Under the pieces are notes generated by a model. It was not told where the DNA came from and searched no databases. It worked only from the letters and a program-made list of their open reading frames with translations. This document shows positions 10,729 through 22,452 of a stretch of DNA of 64,000 nucleotides, one piece after another (the stretch's first letter is position 1; each line of letters starts with the position of its first letter). The translations under genes and the position numbers were made by a program. Source of the stretch: Prunus persica (taxonomy: Eukaryota; Streptophyta; Magnoliopsida; Rosales; Rosaceae); assembly GCF_000346465.2 (NCBI RefSeq), contig NC_034009.1, positions 31,971,251-32,035,250 of the forward strand, written 5' to 3'.

Positions 10729-11880
10729 ATGCATAAGAGTAGTTCAGGGTCATCACTAGGACCAGGAGGGCTGGACTTAACCCAGTCCTTCTTCAAACCC
10801 ATATCCAGTGCAGCCCCTCCTTCCCCCACCAAGCGCCACACCAAGATCTCCGTCGTCGGCGCTGGTAACGTCGGCATGGCCATTGCCCAAACCATCTTAA
10901 CCCAAGACCTCGCCGACGAGCTCGTCCTCATCGACGTCAATCCCGACAAGCTACGCGGGGAGATGCTCGACCTCCAGCACGCCGCCGCCTTCCTCCCCCG
11001 CACCAAAATCCTGGCCTCCGTCGACTACGCCGTCACCGTTGGCTCCGACCTCTGCATAGTCACCGCCGGTGCCCGCCAGAATCTGGGAGAGTCCAGGCTC
11101 AACCTGCTCCAGAGGAACGTCGCTCTCTTCCGGAAAATCATCCCCCCACTCGTCAAGTTCTCGCCGGATACCATCTTACTCATCGTATCTAACCCGGTGG
11201 ACGTCTTGACTCACGTGGCGTGGAAGCTATCCGGGTTTCCCAGCAACCGGGTCCTGGGGTCGGGGACCAATCTGGACTCTTCCAGGTTCCGCTTCCTCAT
11301 CGCTGATCATCTTGACGTGAACGCCCAAGATGTGCAGGTGAGTTTATGAGTTATATTTGATTTGTTTTGTAGTAATGATTTAGCACCGTGTGGTAATAAT
11401 ATAGTAAGAGTGTGCGTGTGTTTACTTTAGGCTTACATCGTTGGGGAGCATGGAGACAGCTCAGTGGCTCTGTGGTCAAGCATCAGCGTAGGGGGAGTGC
11501 CGGTGCTGAGCTTCCTAGAGAAGCAGGAAATAGCGTACGAGAAAGAGACACTGGAGGAGATCCACAAGGCAGTGGTGGACAGCGCGTATGAAGTGATAAG
11601 CCTGAAAGGGTATACCTCTTGGGCAATAGGGTACTCGGTGGCTAACCTAGCTCGGAGCATACTGAGGGACCAGAGGAAGATCCACCCAGTTTCGGTTCTG
11701 GCCAAGGGCTTCTATGGAGTTGAAGGCGGGGAAGTGTTCTTGAGCTTGCCTGCGCAGCTGGGGAGAGGTGGGGTGTTGGGGGTCACCAATATACATCTCA
11801 CTGATGAGGAGGAACAGAGGCTCAGGGACTCTGCTCGCACCATTTTGGATGTCCAATCTCAGTTGAACTTGGGGATATGA
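10729..11880 (+). CDS. LDH: L-lactate dehydrogenase (EC 1.1.1.27), 352 aa
   Basis: Two exons, 10729-11337 and 11431-11880, separated by a 93-base GT-AG intron, give 352 residues, the normal plant length. It interconverts pyruvate and L-lactate with NAD(H) in the cytosol and serves fermentation under low oxygen. The Rossmann motif GAGNVG is at residues 44-49. It is followed by [19 protein letters not shown], the mobile loop [15 protein letters not shown] with the substrate arginines, and [13 protein letters not shown]. Exon 2 opens with [11 protein letters not shown], whose His (about residue 210) is the catalytic proton acceptor. Residues 1-35 form the low-complexity leader typical of plant LDH. 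All expected active-site residues are present, so the gene looks functional. The exons are GC-rich compared with the surrounding DNA. Confidence 0.96.
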
Positions 11881-12579
11881 TAATCCAAACATTATTATTA
11901 CCATATATTTTTTTCTTATTTAGGAGAGTATTCGGTATACTATTTTATTATTATTTTCTGTTTAGTTTCTTAGTTTGGTGTGTTTGAGTGATTTGCAAAC
12001 ATGAGATCATAGGAACTATTTTTGAACTATATCAAGGATTTTAATTATATTATATATATTTTTGCTTGGTGTAAGACTTTATTAATTCGAACATCAAAGT
12101 TGAACAGCATATCAGCCTTGCATTGATGGATCATGGATGGATGCCTTCTTCTCTTCCTGCAAAAATAATCAGTAATTATAAAACATATAACACTTGATGA
12201 GACTCAAGCCAAGGCACTTAAATGGTGGGTTGACAGAGTCCTCGTAAATAATCCTTACAAAAGTATCTTTTATGCCTCAAATTTCCAAGCTTTCGTTTCA
12301 ACTGAAAGCAAGGGATAATTTGAATGTACAAGAATTTTCCTCCTTTTCTGTTTTTGAATGTACAAGAATTTTCCTCCTTTTCGTTTCAACTAAAGCGGTA
12401 AGTATTCTGTAAATATTCAGTAGCTTGTTTGACCTACATATACGATATCAAGGATTTTATACTATATGGGACTGGACTGGATTTTCAATTAAAATAAATA
12501 TGAGTCCTAGTGATTTTTTAGTGGGCTTAAAGTGTGTCTAGGACTGGATATGGGCCTTGGATCCAAGTCCCAAATAATT

Positions 12580-13364
12580 GGGGTTTAAAAATAGCCAAAT
12601 ACCTCATACTTTCATAAATGTCAGTTTTTATATAAACTTTTAAAAATAGCAAAAAACTCACCTAAAATTACTCAAACACCCTCATAAGTAAAAACCCACA
12701 AAAACCTTTTTTTTATAAAAAAAAATGCAATCTTTGTTTTCAATTTGATTTTAAACATATATAAAACACTGAGGTTTGATTCCATGTTATATTATTGGAG
12801 GAGTTGAACCATGAATACGTTGATTCCTAGCTAGTCCGAGTACTGCATCCACCCAACATTGAGTTGAAGCAAAGCTTTTGTTCTATGATCTCCTTCATCT
12901 CCATTATCTAATTACTTAATTATCTCTAATAAGCCATATATTTGTATTATATATTTACAAAGCATTCATAGAGTTATTGATTCATCTCCGCAATGTTAAA
13001 GTTCATATCAGAATCTAATTAGCAACTTTGAAGTCCATATATAGCTGGCAAAGGGTTGTGCGTGGCCTCCAATGGTGATAACATCAACATGGCTGACGAC
13101 AAAAAATAATACCAAAGCTTCGAGCCCAATGACAGAGACAACAGATACTAATATAGGGGAGTTTTTATGTTTAAAATCAAATGAAAACATAGATTACAGG
13201 TTTCATGTTTTGCTTTTTTAGGTTTTTGTGGATTTTAGTTTTGAGGGCATTTGAGTATTTTTAAGTGAGTTTTTGGCTATTTTGAAAGTTTTTATAAAAA
13301 CTAACATTTATGAAATATGGGGTAAATTTTGGCTATTTTTAATAAAAACTCGCTTAGAAACCCC
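12580..13364. mobile_element. Diverged long-inverted-repeat element, probable MULE-type
   Basis: The left part (about 12580-12720) and the reverse complement of the right part (about 13200-13364) align over roughly 140 bases with many differences. Shared words include AAAAATAGCCAAA, TTTCATAAATGT and CCACAAAAACCT. The outermost shared word is GGGGTTT/AAACCCC. I cannot find a clean target-site duplication, and the interior encodes nothing recognisable, so the superfamily assignment is weak. Arm divergence indicates an old insertion. Confidence 0.5.
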
Positions 13365-13399
13365 AGACGTGGGTTTCGAAGCTAGGGAGCACGCCTCCA

Positions 13400-13540
13400 G
13401 CCATCTCTCTTCTCTCTCTTCTTCTTCTTCTTTCTCTCTTCACCTCTTCTCTTCTCCTCTTCTTCTCTCTTTCTTCCTCTCTTCTCTTCTCTTCTCCTCT
13501 TCTCTCTTCTTTTAGATCCTCTCTCTCTCTTCCCCTCTGC
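13400..13540. repeat. Polypyrimidine (CTT/CTC) low-complexity block
   Basis: A stretch of about 140 bases of almost only C and T on the plus strand, made of CTCTT and CTTCT units. It begins just outside the inverted-repeat element that ends at 13364. Confidence 0.85.
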
Positions 13541-14291
13541 CATATCTTCTCCGCTGCCATATATAGACCTCAGATCTTGGATGAAAGGCATATGGTGGAA
13601 GAAAAAATTGGTGAAAGGCAGATTCATAACTTCTTCCTTTATATATATATATATATATTAATTTTGCAATTTTTTGTTCTTTGAGATATGAAGGGAGGTG
13701 GCTGAGGAGTCTAAAGATGACGACTTATATTTGTATTTTTTTATAGATAGAAAATTGATTTTGTTGTAATTAATTTGGAAATGAGAATATAAAAATAAAA
13801 AAATAAAAACATGGAATACTAATCTCAACTTTGGTGTTGTATTGCACCAAACAACTTTTTAAAATCCAATCATATCCCAACCCTCACAATTTTCAACCCT
13901 CACAATCACATAAGAGGTTTTCAAAGATGAGTATTATGACCTTGATTGAACATTACATAAACAGCTCTATAACAGTTTATATGAACGGCTTTTTGAGATT
14001 GCTTATGTGAGGGTTAAAAGTAAATGTTTTCTAAGTTCTTACTCAACAAAATTCATAGCGCACACGGAGACATTTTACAAAAATCCTTACTTCGTTAGGA
14101 TTTAAGAAGCTCTCATACAGCATATGTTATACTTACCAGCTTGATGAGCGAAAGACGCCTCCACTACGACATGTAGAACCAATTTTGTCTCTGCACATGA
14201 ATCAAATACATGAAAAAACTTTGACAATTCATTTGAATTGATGGTGATCATTTTCCTTTTGGGTTTTCAAAAATAAAAAAATTCATTTCAT

Positions 14292-14410
14292 TTTGTCTCT
14301 CAATAACAGCAACAGTAACAGTAACAGCAACAACAACACACAAACACATCTCAAACTCAAACATCATATAGGACAACCATAACCATGCATAAGAGCCAGG
14401 GTCATGACCT
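14292..14410 (+). pseudogene. Truncated duplicate of the LDH 5' leader and first codons
   Basis: This stretch resembles the leader and start of the LDH gene at 10645-10760. Both share TTTGTCTCTC, an ACAGCAACA-rich segment, ACACATCTCAAACTCAAACA against ACATATCTCAAACTCAAACA, and an ATG followed by CATAAGAG and CAGGGTCAT. The relic ATG is at 14385. Similarity stops about 20 bases after it, and the NAD-binding coding region is absent. What remains open is an unrelated 44-codon frame. It starts close to the inferred LDH transcription start and has no TATA box, so it is a broken partial duplicate about 3.6 kb downstream of the parent. Confidence 0.75.
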
Positions 14411-15041
14411 GCCTATTACAAGAAAATATGTGACACATCGCACACGAAATAATGCCACAAGATCTCTGCTTCTAGCAGTCTCTTATAAGCCTGTTTATAG
14501 CAATGGTTTCAAATTTTAGTTAAAGTATCTTAGAAGTAATTTGATCTTCACCTTTATTTAGCAGGGATTATGCATGTTTAATTTGCAGCAACTGCGAGAC
14601 TTGATTTCATTGCATTGCTCCCAAGCCAACGTCAGAATTACTTTGTATGGCATACACTTGGTTGATTTAATACTTATAGCTTCCTTTACTCTTCAACAAA
14701 ATACATTTCTCGCTCAGAGGGATGTAGAATAGTAGGATCATTTTATGTTGACGGTGACGGATACAGAGAAGAATAAAATTAATTAAAACTGAAAAATTGC
14801 TAGTATATATGTCAATCTCAAAATTCTGTCAATATATAAGGGGCAACAGAATTAGTACATTAGCCCGAGAAATTAACACGACTCATAATTAGGACTCCTC
14901 AAAGTATAATAATCAAACGCCTAAAAAGAGAAAAACACCTCAAACAAAAGGAGAACAAAAAAAAACTCCTATGATCGACGTTATGAAGTTCAAATAGACT
15001 CGATCTCCGACAACAAAAAGAAGTTGCTAGTAGTAAACTTC
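14411..15041. other. Spacer between LDH relic and GAD 3' end
   Basis: AT-rich, with no supported gene. It includes the expected 3' untranslated region of GAD, which lies on the minus strand. Confidence 0.5.
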
Positions 15042-17375
15042 CTATGCCTTCCCATTTGCAACACCATTTGCAGCCACTTTGTGATCACAGTTTGCAACAC
15101 CATTTGCAGGCACTTTGAGGAGGCCATTTGCAGCCACTTTGAGATGACCATTTTCAATGGCAGGAGGAGCAGCTGGATGCAGCATATCGAGCTCTTGCAG
15201 GACGTGAGTAATATCAGAGACAAGTCGCTCAGCAAGAGTGCAAGAGAAGTCTTCCCTTATGACAACACGGAGCAAGGCCACATGCTTAGCGTCCGCCGGC
15301 ATGGAATATGCAGGCACAATCCAACCGGACCGACGCAAATTTTCAGACACCTTAAACTCATTGTAACGGCTTCTATTCTTGAGAGAAAAAGCCACCACTG
15401 GAACCCCGATGTCCTTTGACAAAATCTTAAAGCGTTCTGTTTTTATCAGCCCGGCTTTTAGCACCATTGCATTGTTCTGACAATTCTCCATGATATTACG
15501 GTATCCCTGCATTATTAAAAAAAAAGCAAAAATGAGATCACTTATATAGCAATAATTTTCAGGATATTGTAAAATTAGTGTTTATGAATTAGTCTGTCTC
15601 TCACCTCAAAACCCAATCGGATAAGCTGATAATATTGAGCAATAATCTGGCTAGAACCTGCAAATTAAATAATAGTAAACTAGTTTAGTAATCATTGGCA
15701 TGATGAATTAGAGGTTTAGAGCAGAGGAAGTTGCTATATGTTTATTGTCTCACTTTTAGAGAAATTGAGGGTGAAGGTGGGCTGGTCAGCTCCAAGGTAA
15801 TTGATGTGGAAGATAAGGTCTTCAGGCAAGTCTTCTTTGGCCCTCCAAACAATCCACCCGATTCCAGCATAAACAAGGCCATACTTGTGGCCGCTGACAT
15901 TGATGCTCTTCACCAGTGGAAGACGGAAGTCCCATTCAAGATCAGGATACAAGAATGGTGCAATGAACCCACCACTGGCAGCGTCGACATGAATTGGGGT
16001 ATCCCATCTGTGCATACATCCATTGCCAAATCAATATTACTTTCAAATTAAATGTTAATCCAACTATATAATTGCAATTATCTGATCATTAAATTAGTGT
16101 ATGTGAAGCAAATATGTACGTACGCACCCAGTTTGCTTGTTCTTTTCCAGCAAGAGATCATTCAAGAGCTTCACATCTTCGAATTCTCCATTGTAAGTTG
16201 ATCCCAAAATAGCAGCAACGCAGATGGTGTTTTCATCCACCATCTCCACAGCCTTGACAGGGTCCATTACATAATAGTCTTCCCTCACTTTCACTTCCTT
16301 CAGTTCTACTTCAAAATACCTTGCAAACTTCTCCCAGCATACCTATGTATATACATAATTACAAAGATTAATTAGGGAGAAAAAAATCAAAAGAAATTAA
16401 AAGAAGTATAAAGATGAGATGAATTTACCTGGACATTGGCACCAGTGACAATGTTAGGCTTATCGTAAGGCTTGCCTTGAGCCTTCATCTTGTTTTGCCA
16501 CTTTCTCTTGAATGCAAGGCCTGCCAGCATTATGGCCTCCGATGATCCTACTGTTCCTGTTCCAGTCGCAGCCTCACCGTCTTCATGCGGTGCATGGAAT
16601 AGATCTGCTATCATGTTCACGCACCGATTCTGTGTAATCAAACACACGACAGAGACAGTGAAATTTATTAGCATCAATTCCCCATTGAATCGTTGACTCA
16701 ACGACATTCAGTCTTCGGTCGTTTCAGTTTTTCTACAAGTAGGTAAGGCCCACCACACGTGCCATACTCAGATTTTATTTTATTTTGTGTAAAGAAAAAG
16801 AAAAAAAAATCTTGCCAGAGAGAGTCACGTCACACACACAGAATCACTGGCTCGATTTGAGTTTTTCAAAAAATACACCAAAAAGAAAAAGCTTTGACAA
16901 AAAATACAAAGTTGAGGAAAAGAAAAAAGGGAACGGTATAGAAATAAATTATATATATTTTTTTTGTCTAAACACTACTAAGACATCAACCAATAAAATA
17001 CTTAAGAAATCGTCAACTTAACGAATTAACACTCCTGTGCTGTTCTAAGCTTCATTAGTACAGAGTTTTACGTATAATCTGGAAATTAATTGCAGTACCT
17101 GAAGCTCAGTGGTAACAGGGTACTCATCCATGTCAACATAGTTCTTGTTCAGGGAATCCATGATAAGCTTCTCGCACTCTGGCTCCATCCATGTTGTCAC
17201 AAACGAAGCCAAGTTGAGCCTTGGCTTCCCATCAAGCATCAGCTCGTCATTGATCATCTGGAACGCCACGTCCTTTGGCGTTGAATTCTCCGGCATCTTA
17301 TACCTGCAATTTATTTATTATTTATTGCATGCATCCATCAAAACCCAAATGCATCTAAGCCTATATATAAACACA

Positions 17376-17406
<31 letters not shown>

Positions 17407-17497
17407 CTTACTTAGCAGGTGAGTCTCGGATATAGCGAGAGGCATAGGTTGAGTGGACAGAGACATCGGACGCTGAGAATGTTTTTGAGAGGCCCAT
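15042..17497 (-). CDS. GAD: Glutamate decarboxylase (EC 4.1.1.15), 492 aa, atypical C-terminus
   Basis: Seven exons (17497-17412, 17303-17099, 16629-16429, 16342-16128, 16007-15754, 15657-15605, 15506-15042) join in frame to 492 residues. The enzyme converts L-glutamate to GABA and CO2 in the cytosol using PLP and consumes a proton. The N-terminus [22 protein letters not shown] is typical. Core motifs are [39 protein letters not shown] and [15 protein letters not shown], with the PLP lysine at about residue 277. Plant GADs normally end in a calmodulin-binding tail with a Trp and Lys pairs. Here the tail after [16 protein letters not shown] is a run of KVAANG/KVPANG-like repeats ending VANGKA, with no Trp and no Lys cluster. 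Ca2+/calmodulin control may therefore be absent. The start is supported by an ACCATGG context and a TATA box at 17631-17638. Confidence 0.95.
15050..15165 (-). repeat. Short tandem repeats encoding the GAD C-terminal tail
   Basis: The word CATTTGCAGCCACTTTG and close variants recur three to four times on the plus strand, encoding repeated KVAANG and KVPANG peptides. The repeat occupies the place where other plant GAD genes encode the calmodulin-binding domain. Confidence 0.75.
17380..17406. repeat. (TA)n microsatellite in GAD intron 1
   Basis: An uninterrupted TA run inside the first intron (17304-17411) of the GAD gene, ending about five bases from the donor site on the transcribed strand. 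Confidence 0.85.
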
Positions 17498-17630
17498 GGT
17501 GGTTAGCGTCAAAAACACACAGAGATAGAGAGAGAAAGAGAGGATGTCAGGACAGCCCTAGGGCAGAGAAGAGCTAACAGATCGAGATGGCAAAAACGAA
17601 TTGGTGAGAAAAGTAATTGAAGGACAAGGG

Positions 17631-17638
17631 TTTATATA
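17631..17638 (-). promoter_or_regulatory. TATA box of GAD
   Basis: On the minus strand it reads TATATAAA, about 135 bases upstream of the ATG at 17497. Confidence 0.6.
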
Positions 17639-19785
17639 CAAATCTAGCGTGAGCTTGGGGTTGCTTGGGGAGGAGGGTTGAACAACCTTTATGGTAATTA
17701 AGGCTATCTTAGTCGTTTTTAGACCTGTGTGTGAAAATCTTTCCAGATTCTCATGAGCACCATTCTAGGACATTTTGGAGCTTGTGTATTATTATTCTCT
17801 ATGCTATTTTAAATTTTATTCAAAGTGCTGAATGGAACGTTGACTGAAAAAAGGAAAGTAAAAAGAAAAAAAAATTCAATAAATAAAAAAAATGACTTAC
17901 TTTAACTTCGTCAACAATTTAACATTATTTAATCCCACAGACAAAAAGGGAAGTAAATATGATAGTTAATGCACGCAAAGCATGTATAATATTAATATAT
18001 GTTTGTTCCAGAAACGTTACGTGAAATTATTCATTTGTTTTGAAAATACGAAATTCAAATTGACCGCGTGATTTTGAAACGAAAGACATGTTCAATGGTC
18101 AACAAGACTAGTGGTTGAATTGATCAAGTGCTAGGGCATGGGAGAAAGCCACTAACCCACCGAAATGTGATAAAAGGAAGGGAAACAAGAGGAAAACAAC
18201 ACACATCCCCCGAGAGGAGATAGAGAAAACCATGGGAAAAAAAGAACCTTCTTTATTATTATATAAAATTGAATATTTGAATTCTTAGGAACGTTGTAAT
18301 TAATATTGCTTTATGCTCTGATTACTAATTAATGGCTCCAAGAGAAGAGATTGATAAAAGCATCTTGCGGTAAGAGGGAAATTATGAACGCGATCGGGCA
18401 TATCATTGGCATCATGCAAATGCATATATTCCTCATGTCCTGTGTTATCAATTAACTTTTAGACTTGCGTTATCGAACTTCCAGTTCAATGGAGAGCCCC
18501 TCCTTTCAGCCTGATATTCATAATTCATGTTCTAGGTATTAATTTGTTAATTTGCCTCTTCACCAAATTTGTGTGTCTGTGAAAACGATAACGAAATATA
18601 AGTACATAGAATCATTCCATTAATATTGATCACGATGATGGAAATGAGTACATATATTGAAACCGGTTAATTATAAGACAGAGAGTGAGCTCTAAGGTAA
18701 TTGCTTGGATTGTTTTTCTTGGGGAGGAGGGAATTGGACTGTTACAATATTATGCCCTAAATTAAGTACGACATAATATATATGAGATAATTTCCTGAAA
18801 TATTGCATAATTGTCACTTCATTTAATTGTCATATTTGATTTTCTTGCCTTGTTGATTAATTTTGCCCATTCTTTTTCTTTTATGGGCTTCAAAACAAAA
18901 CAAAACAAAAAATCTCAAGAAAACTTTTCAATAATGAGAATGTGCTTTACCGGGGTAAGGAATAAATAAAGACCGCCAAATTCTACGTAAGGCATTAACC
19001 CACAGAAAGCAAGAGAATGAGATGCAAGGAAGGAAGTGAAAGCCGACGGTTTGAAGAGGGAAGTGGACTGGAGACCAGAAACCGGCAACTGGGTCATCCA
19101 GCCGGTGGACCTACCTTTTTCAATTTCTCTTCTTGGATGAGAGAGAGGGGGACGCGGCGAATCTACGAGCAACCGGTCATGCCAATTCCCCAATAGCTAT
19201 TTACCACGTTTCACGCTGTGTGAAGTGAAACACTCTTTTGAGATAAATCTTTATATGGGCCCTGGGCCCAATATGACTAACTAATATGGGCTGGAAATGC
19301 CCAGCCCAATCTTCACGAAAGAGCCGGGCGGGCGAGGGAGTCTTGGGTACCCACCCAAACTCTTATCTATTAAGCAACCTATTATTAATATTTAAAAAGA
19401 ACAAAAGGGTATCAATGTGAAATTCACGGCCTGACTCTTTTTTGTTTGATAACTACCCTCGCAAAGTCGCAAGGAAGGGTAGTTGTTGAAAACTACCCTT
19501 CTTTCTTTCTTCCTTCGCTGCTCAAATTCAAACAAAAAACCTGGACATTTACGTCTCCTTCCCAATCCCAAGTCCCAAGTCCCAAGGTCCTGTTCCTTCT
19601 ACGTCACCACACACGATACCTTTCCCTTGGCCCATACGCGTGTCATCTGTTCTAAATACTATTCCGACTTCCAAGGTGGAAAAATAATATCCTCTGCTCT
19701 CTTTTTCGTGACTTAATGTTGAAAACTCTTTTCATTTCTATTTCTATTTCTATTGCATAATTGCATTTTCAGAGAGAGACGAGAG
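17639..19785. other. Spacer between GAD and NPF copy 1 (divergent promoters)
   Basis: This interval separates two genes transcribed away from each other. The 92-codon minus-strand frame at 18915-19193 starts with TTG and resembles no family. A GGGCCC-rich patch at 19257-19330 and a tandem CCCAAGT word near 19563-19582 lie in the NPF promoter. No RNA gene was seen. Confidence 0.55.
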
Positions 19786-22452
19786 ATGGGTTCTCTTGAG
19801 GAGGAAAGATCGCTCTTGGAAGATGGTCTTATTCAGGTTCTTACTCTCTCTCTCTCTCTCTCTCTCTTCATCTCTGTTAGCTGTCTCTATTTCGTATTAA
19901 AGTTTTTTCCTTGGAATCTGTTTTATTGATTAGGCTTCAAAATTTGGTCTTTGATGTGAATTAATTGAGGATAATTTTGGGCAAGAATTGGGTTTCTTGT
20001 TAAACATGTTTCTCCTTTTAGTTTGAGGATGGTTTGGCTCATGACCTATTCCAGTTTTCTTTAACTGACATTCAATTACAAAGATGCCTCTAGTCTAGTT
20101 TGAGTTTGTTCATTAGAGTGAATTTTTAGATTGAGAACCTGGGAAATGTTTGACCTTGAGTCAATTTGTATTTGGGAAAGTTATTATTGAATTAGGTGTC
20201 TGCTTAAGTTTAATTATCTGAATTTAACTGGGTATCCTATATTTTCTCTTTACGTTTTGAGTCTCATGACTTCTGCTGGCAAGACATTTACACTGCAGCG
20301 TACTTCTCTTTCCTTTTAAAGGATTTTCTTCCACATTTATTTATATGTTAACGGTTCCAACACATGTAACATTATTCACATGATTGCATCTTCAGGATGA
20401 AACCAATGGACTGTACACTGGAGACGGTTCAGTTGACATTACCGGGAAGCCTGTTCTTAAGCAAAGTACTGGGAATTGGAGAGCGTGCCCCTTCATTCTA
20501 GGTGATCTTTTGTTCTTTACATACCTCTTGTCTTGTGCATTGCCTTATGGACTAAGTTTTAATACCTTTGATAATATACATTACAGGTACTGAATGTTGT
20601 GAACGTTTGGCCTTCTATGGGATTTCCACTAACCTGGTTACATATCTCACACACAAATTGCACGAAGGAAATGTGTCTGCAGCAAGAAATGTTACAACTT
20701 GGTCGGGCACTTGCTATCTCACACCTCTAATTGGAGCTGTCCTAGCAGATGCTTACTGGGGGAGATATTGGACAATTGCTATTTTCTCCACCATTTATTT
20801 CATTGTAAATACATATTAAATTTTGGTTTTTCTTCCCATTTTTTGGTGCATGGAAGAATTTTGTCTCGTACACTTGACCTGTTGCTTCTGTTGGATCATC
20901 AATGGTTATTTACAGATTGTTTCACTGATTATTATTTGGTGTAGGGGATGTGTACTTTGACTCTCTCGGCATCAGTTCCTGCACTGAAGCCTCCCCAATG
21001 TGTGGATTCAGTATGTCCTTCAGCTAGTCCGGCACAGTATGGAGTATTCTTCTTTGGGCTCTATCTGATTGCTCTAGGGACTGGTGGGATCAAGCCATGT
21101 GTTTCGTCCTTTGGGGCTGATCAGTTTGATGATACTGATTCTAGGGAAAGAGTAAAGAAGGGATCCTTCTTCAACTGGTTTTACTTTTCAATCAACATTG
21201 GTGCTCTAGTATCGAGTACTCTAATAGTCTGGGTTCAAGACAATGCTGGGTGGGGATTAGGTTTTGGTATTCCTGCATTGTTTATGGGCATTGCTATTGT
21301 TAGTTTCTTTTCTGGCACACCCCTATATAGATTTCAGAAACCGGGGGGAAGCCCTCTTACAAGAATGTGCCAGGTTTTGGTTGCATCATTTCGTAAGTGG
21401 AATTTGGACGTCCCTAGAGACAGCAGTCTCCTGTATGAAACACGAGATAAAGGCTCTGCCATTAAAGGAAGTCGTAAGCTGGAGCACAGTGATGAACTGA
21501 AGTAATGTTCTGAACGTTTAAATTATATTTTTCTTGAATAACTCAACCTTATAATCAAAATTTTAAGTATAATCAAACTTTCTTAATCAAACTTTCTTAA
21601 AAATTTATGAACTTTGTTTTTTGCTGCAGTTGTCTTGATAAAGCTGCTGTGATATCAGAAACTGAGACCAAAACTGGGAACTTCTCCAATCCATGGAGGA
21701 TTTGCACTGTAACACAAGTGGAGGAGTTGAAGATTTTAATACGAATGTTTCCAATCTGGGCTACTGGAATTGTCTTTTCTGCTGTTTATGCCCAAATGGC
21801 GACTATGTTTGTGGAACAAGGGATGATGATGGACACATCTGTTGGGTCTTTCACCATTCCCCCAGCCTCCCTCTCATCTTTTGATGTCATCAGTGTTATT
21901 TTCTGGGTCCCCATTTATGACAGGTTTATTGTCCCGATTGCTAGGAAATTTACCGGTAAAGAAAGGGGTTTCTCAGAGTTGCAGCGGATGGGTATTGGTC
22001 TCTTTCTGTCAGTACTATGCATGTCGGCTGCTGCCGTGGTAGAGATGAAACGATTGCAGCTTGCAACAGAGCTTGGTTTGGTTGACAAAGACGTAGCTGT
22101 ACCGCTCAGTATCTTTTGGCAAATACCTCAATATTTCTTGTTGGGTGCTGCAGAGATATTCACATTCATTGGGCAGCTGGAGTTCTTCTATGACCAATCT
22201 CCAGATGCTATGCGGAGTTTGTGCAGTGCATTGTCGCTTCTGACGACTTCATTGGGAAACTATCTGAGCTCTTTGATTCTGACAATCGTGACTTACTTCA
22301 CAACACAGGGCGGGAAGGCCGGATGGATACCAGACAACTTGAATGAAGGCCATTTGGATTATTTTTTCTGGCTCTTAGCAGGACTCAGTCTCTTGAATAT
22401 GTTGGTGTACATAGTGTGTGCCAAGAGGTACAAAAAGAAGAAGGCTTCTTAA
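19786..22452 (+). CDS. NPF8.3: NRT1/PTR-family peptide transporter, NPF8.3/PTR2 type, copy 1 (584 aa)
   Basis: Five exons (19786-19836, 20396-20501, 20587-20804, 20945-21501, 21630-22452) give 584 residues. The opening [17 protein letters not shown] and the whole length match the NPF8.3/PTR2 subgroup, proton-coupled di- and tripeptide transporters with 12 membrane helices, usually in the plasma membrane or tonoplast. The proton-coupling motif ExxER is intact as ECCER (residues 55-59). Other family blocks are [76 protein letters not shown]-type [27 protein letters not shown], and the C-terminal RYKKKKAS. A second copy starts 0.9 kb downstream on the same strand. A CT run lies at the start of intron 1. 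Confidence 0.95.
19843..19867. repeat. (CT)n tract at start of NPF copy 1 intron 1
   Basis: About twelve CT units beginning seven bases after the donor site of intron 1. Copy 2 lacks it. Confidence 0.85.

Larger units (their letters stand above)
11881..14291. other. Spacer downstream of LDH, no supported gene
   Basis: AT-rich. It holds the LDH 3' end, a 785-base inverted-repeat element (12580-13364) and a polypyrimidine block (about 13400-13540). The Arg/Glu-rich ORFs on the minus strand across that block are artefacts of the repeat. Near 12325-12375 a TGTACAAGAATTTTCCTCCT word is duplicated in tandem. Confidence 0.55.

Noticed and set aside
13354..13627. Arg/Glu-rich minus-strand ORFs resembling nuclear charged proteins
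   Set aside because: They are translations of a polypyrimidine block and have no other features.
18915..19193. 92-codon minus-strand ORF upstream of NPF copy 1
   Set aside because: It starts with TTG, not ATG, and matches no family I recognise. It is probably promoter DNA.
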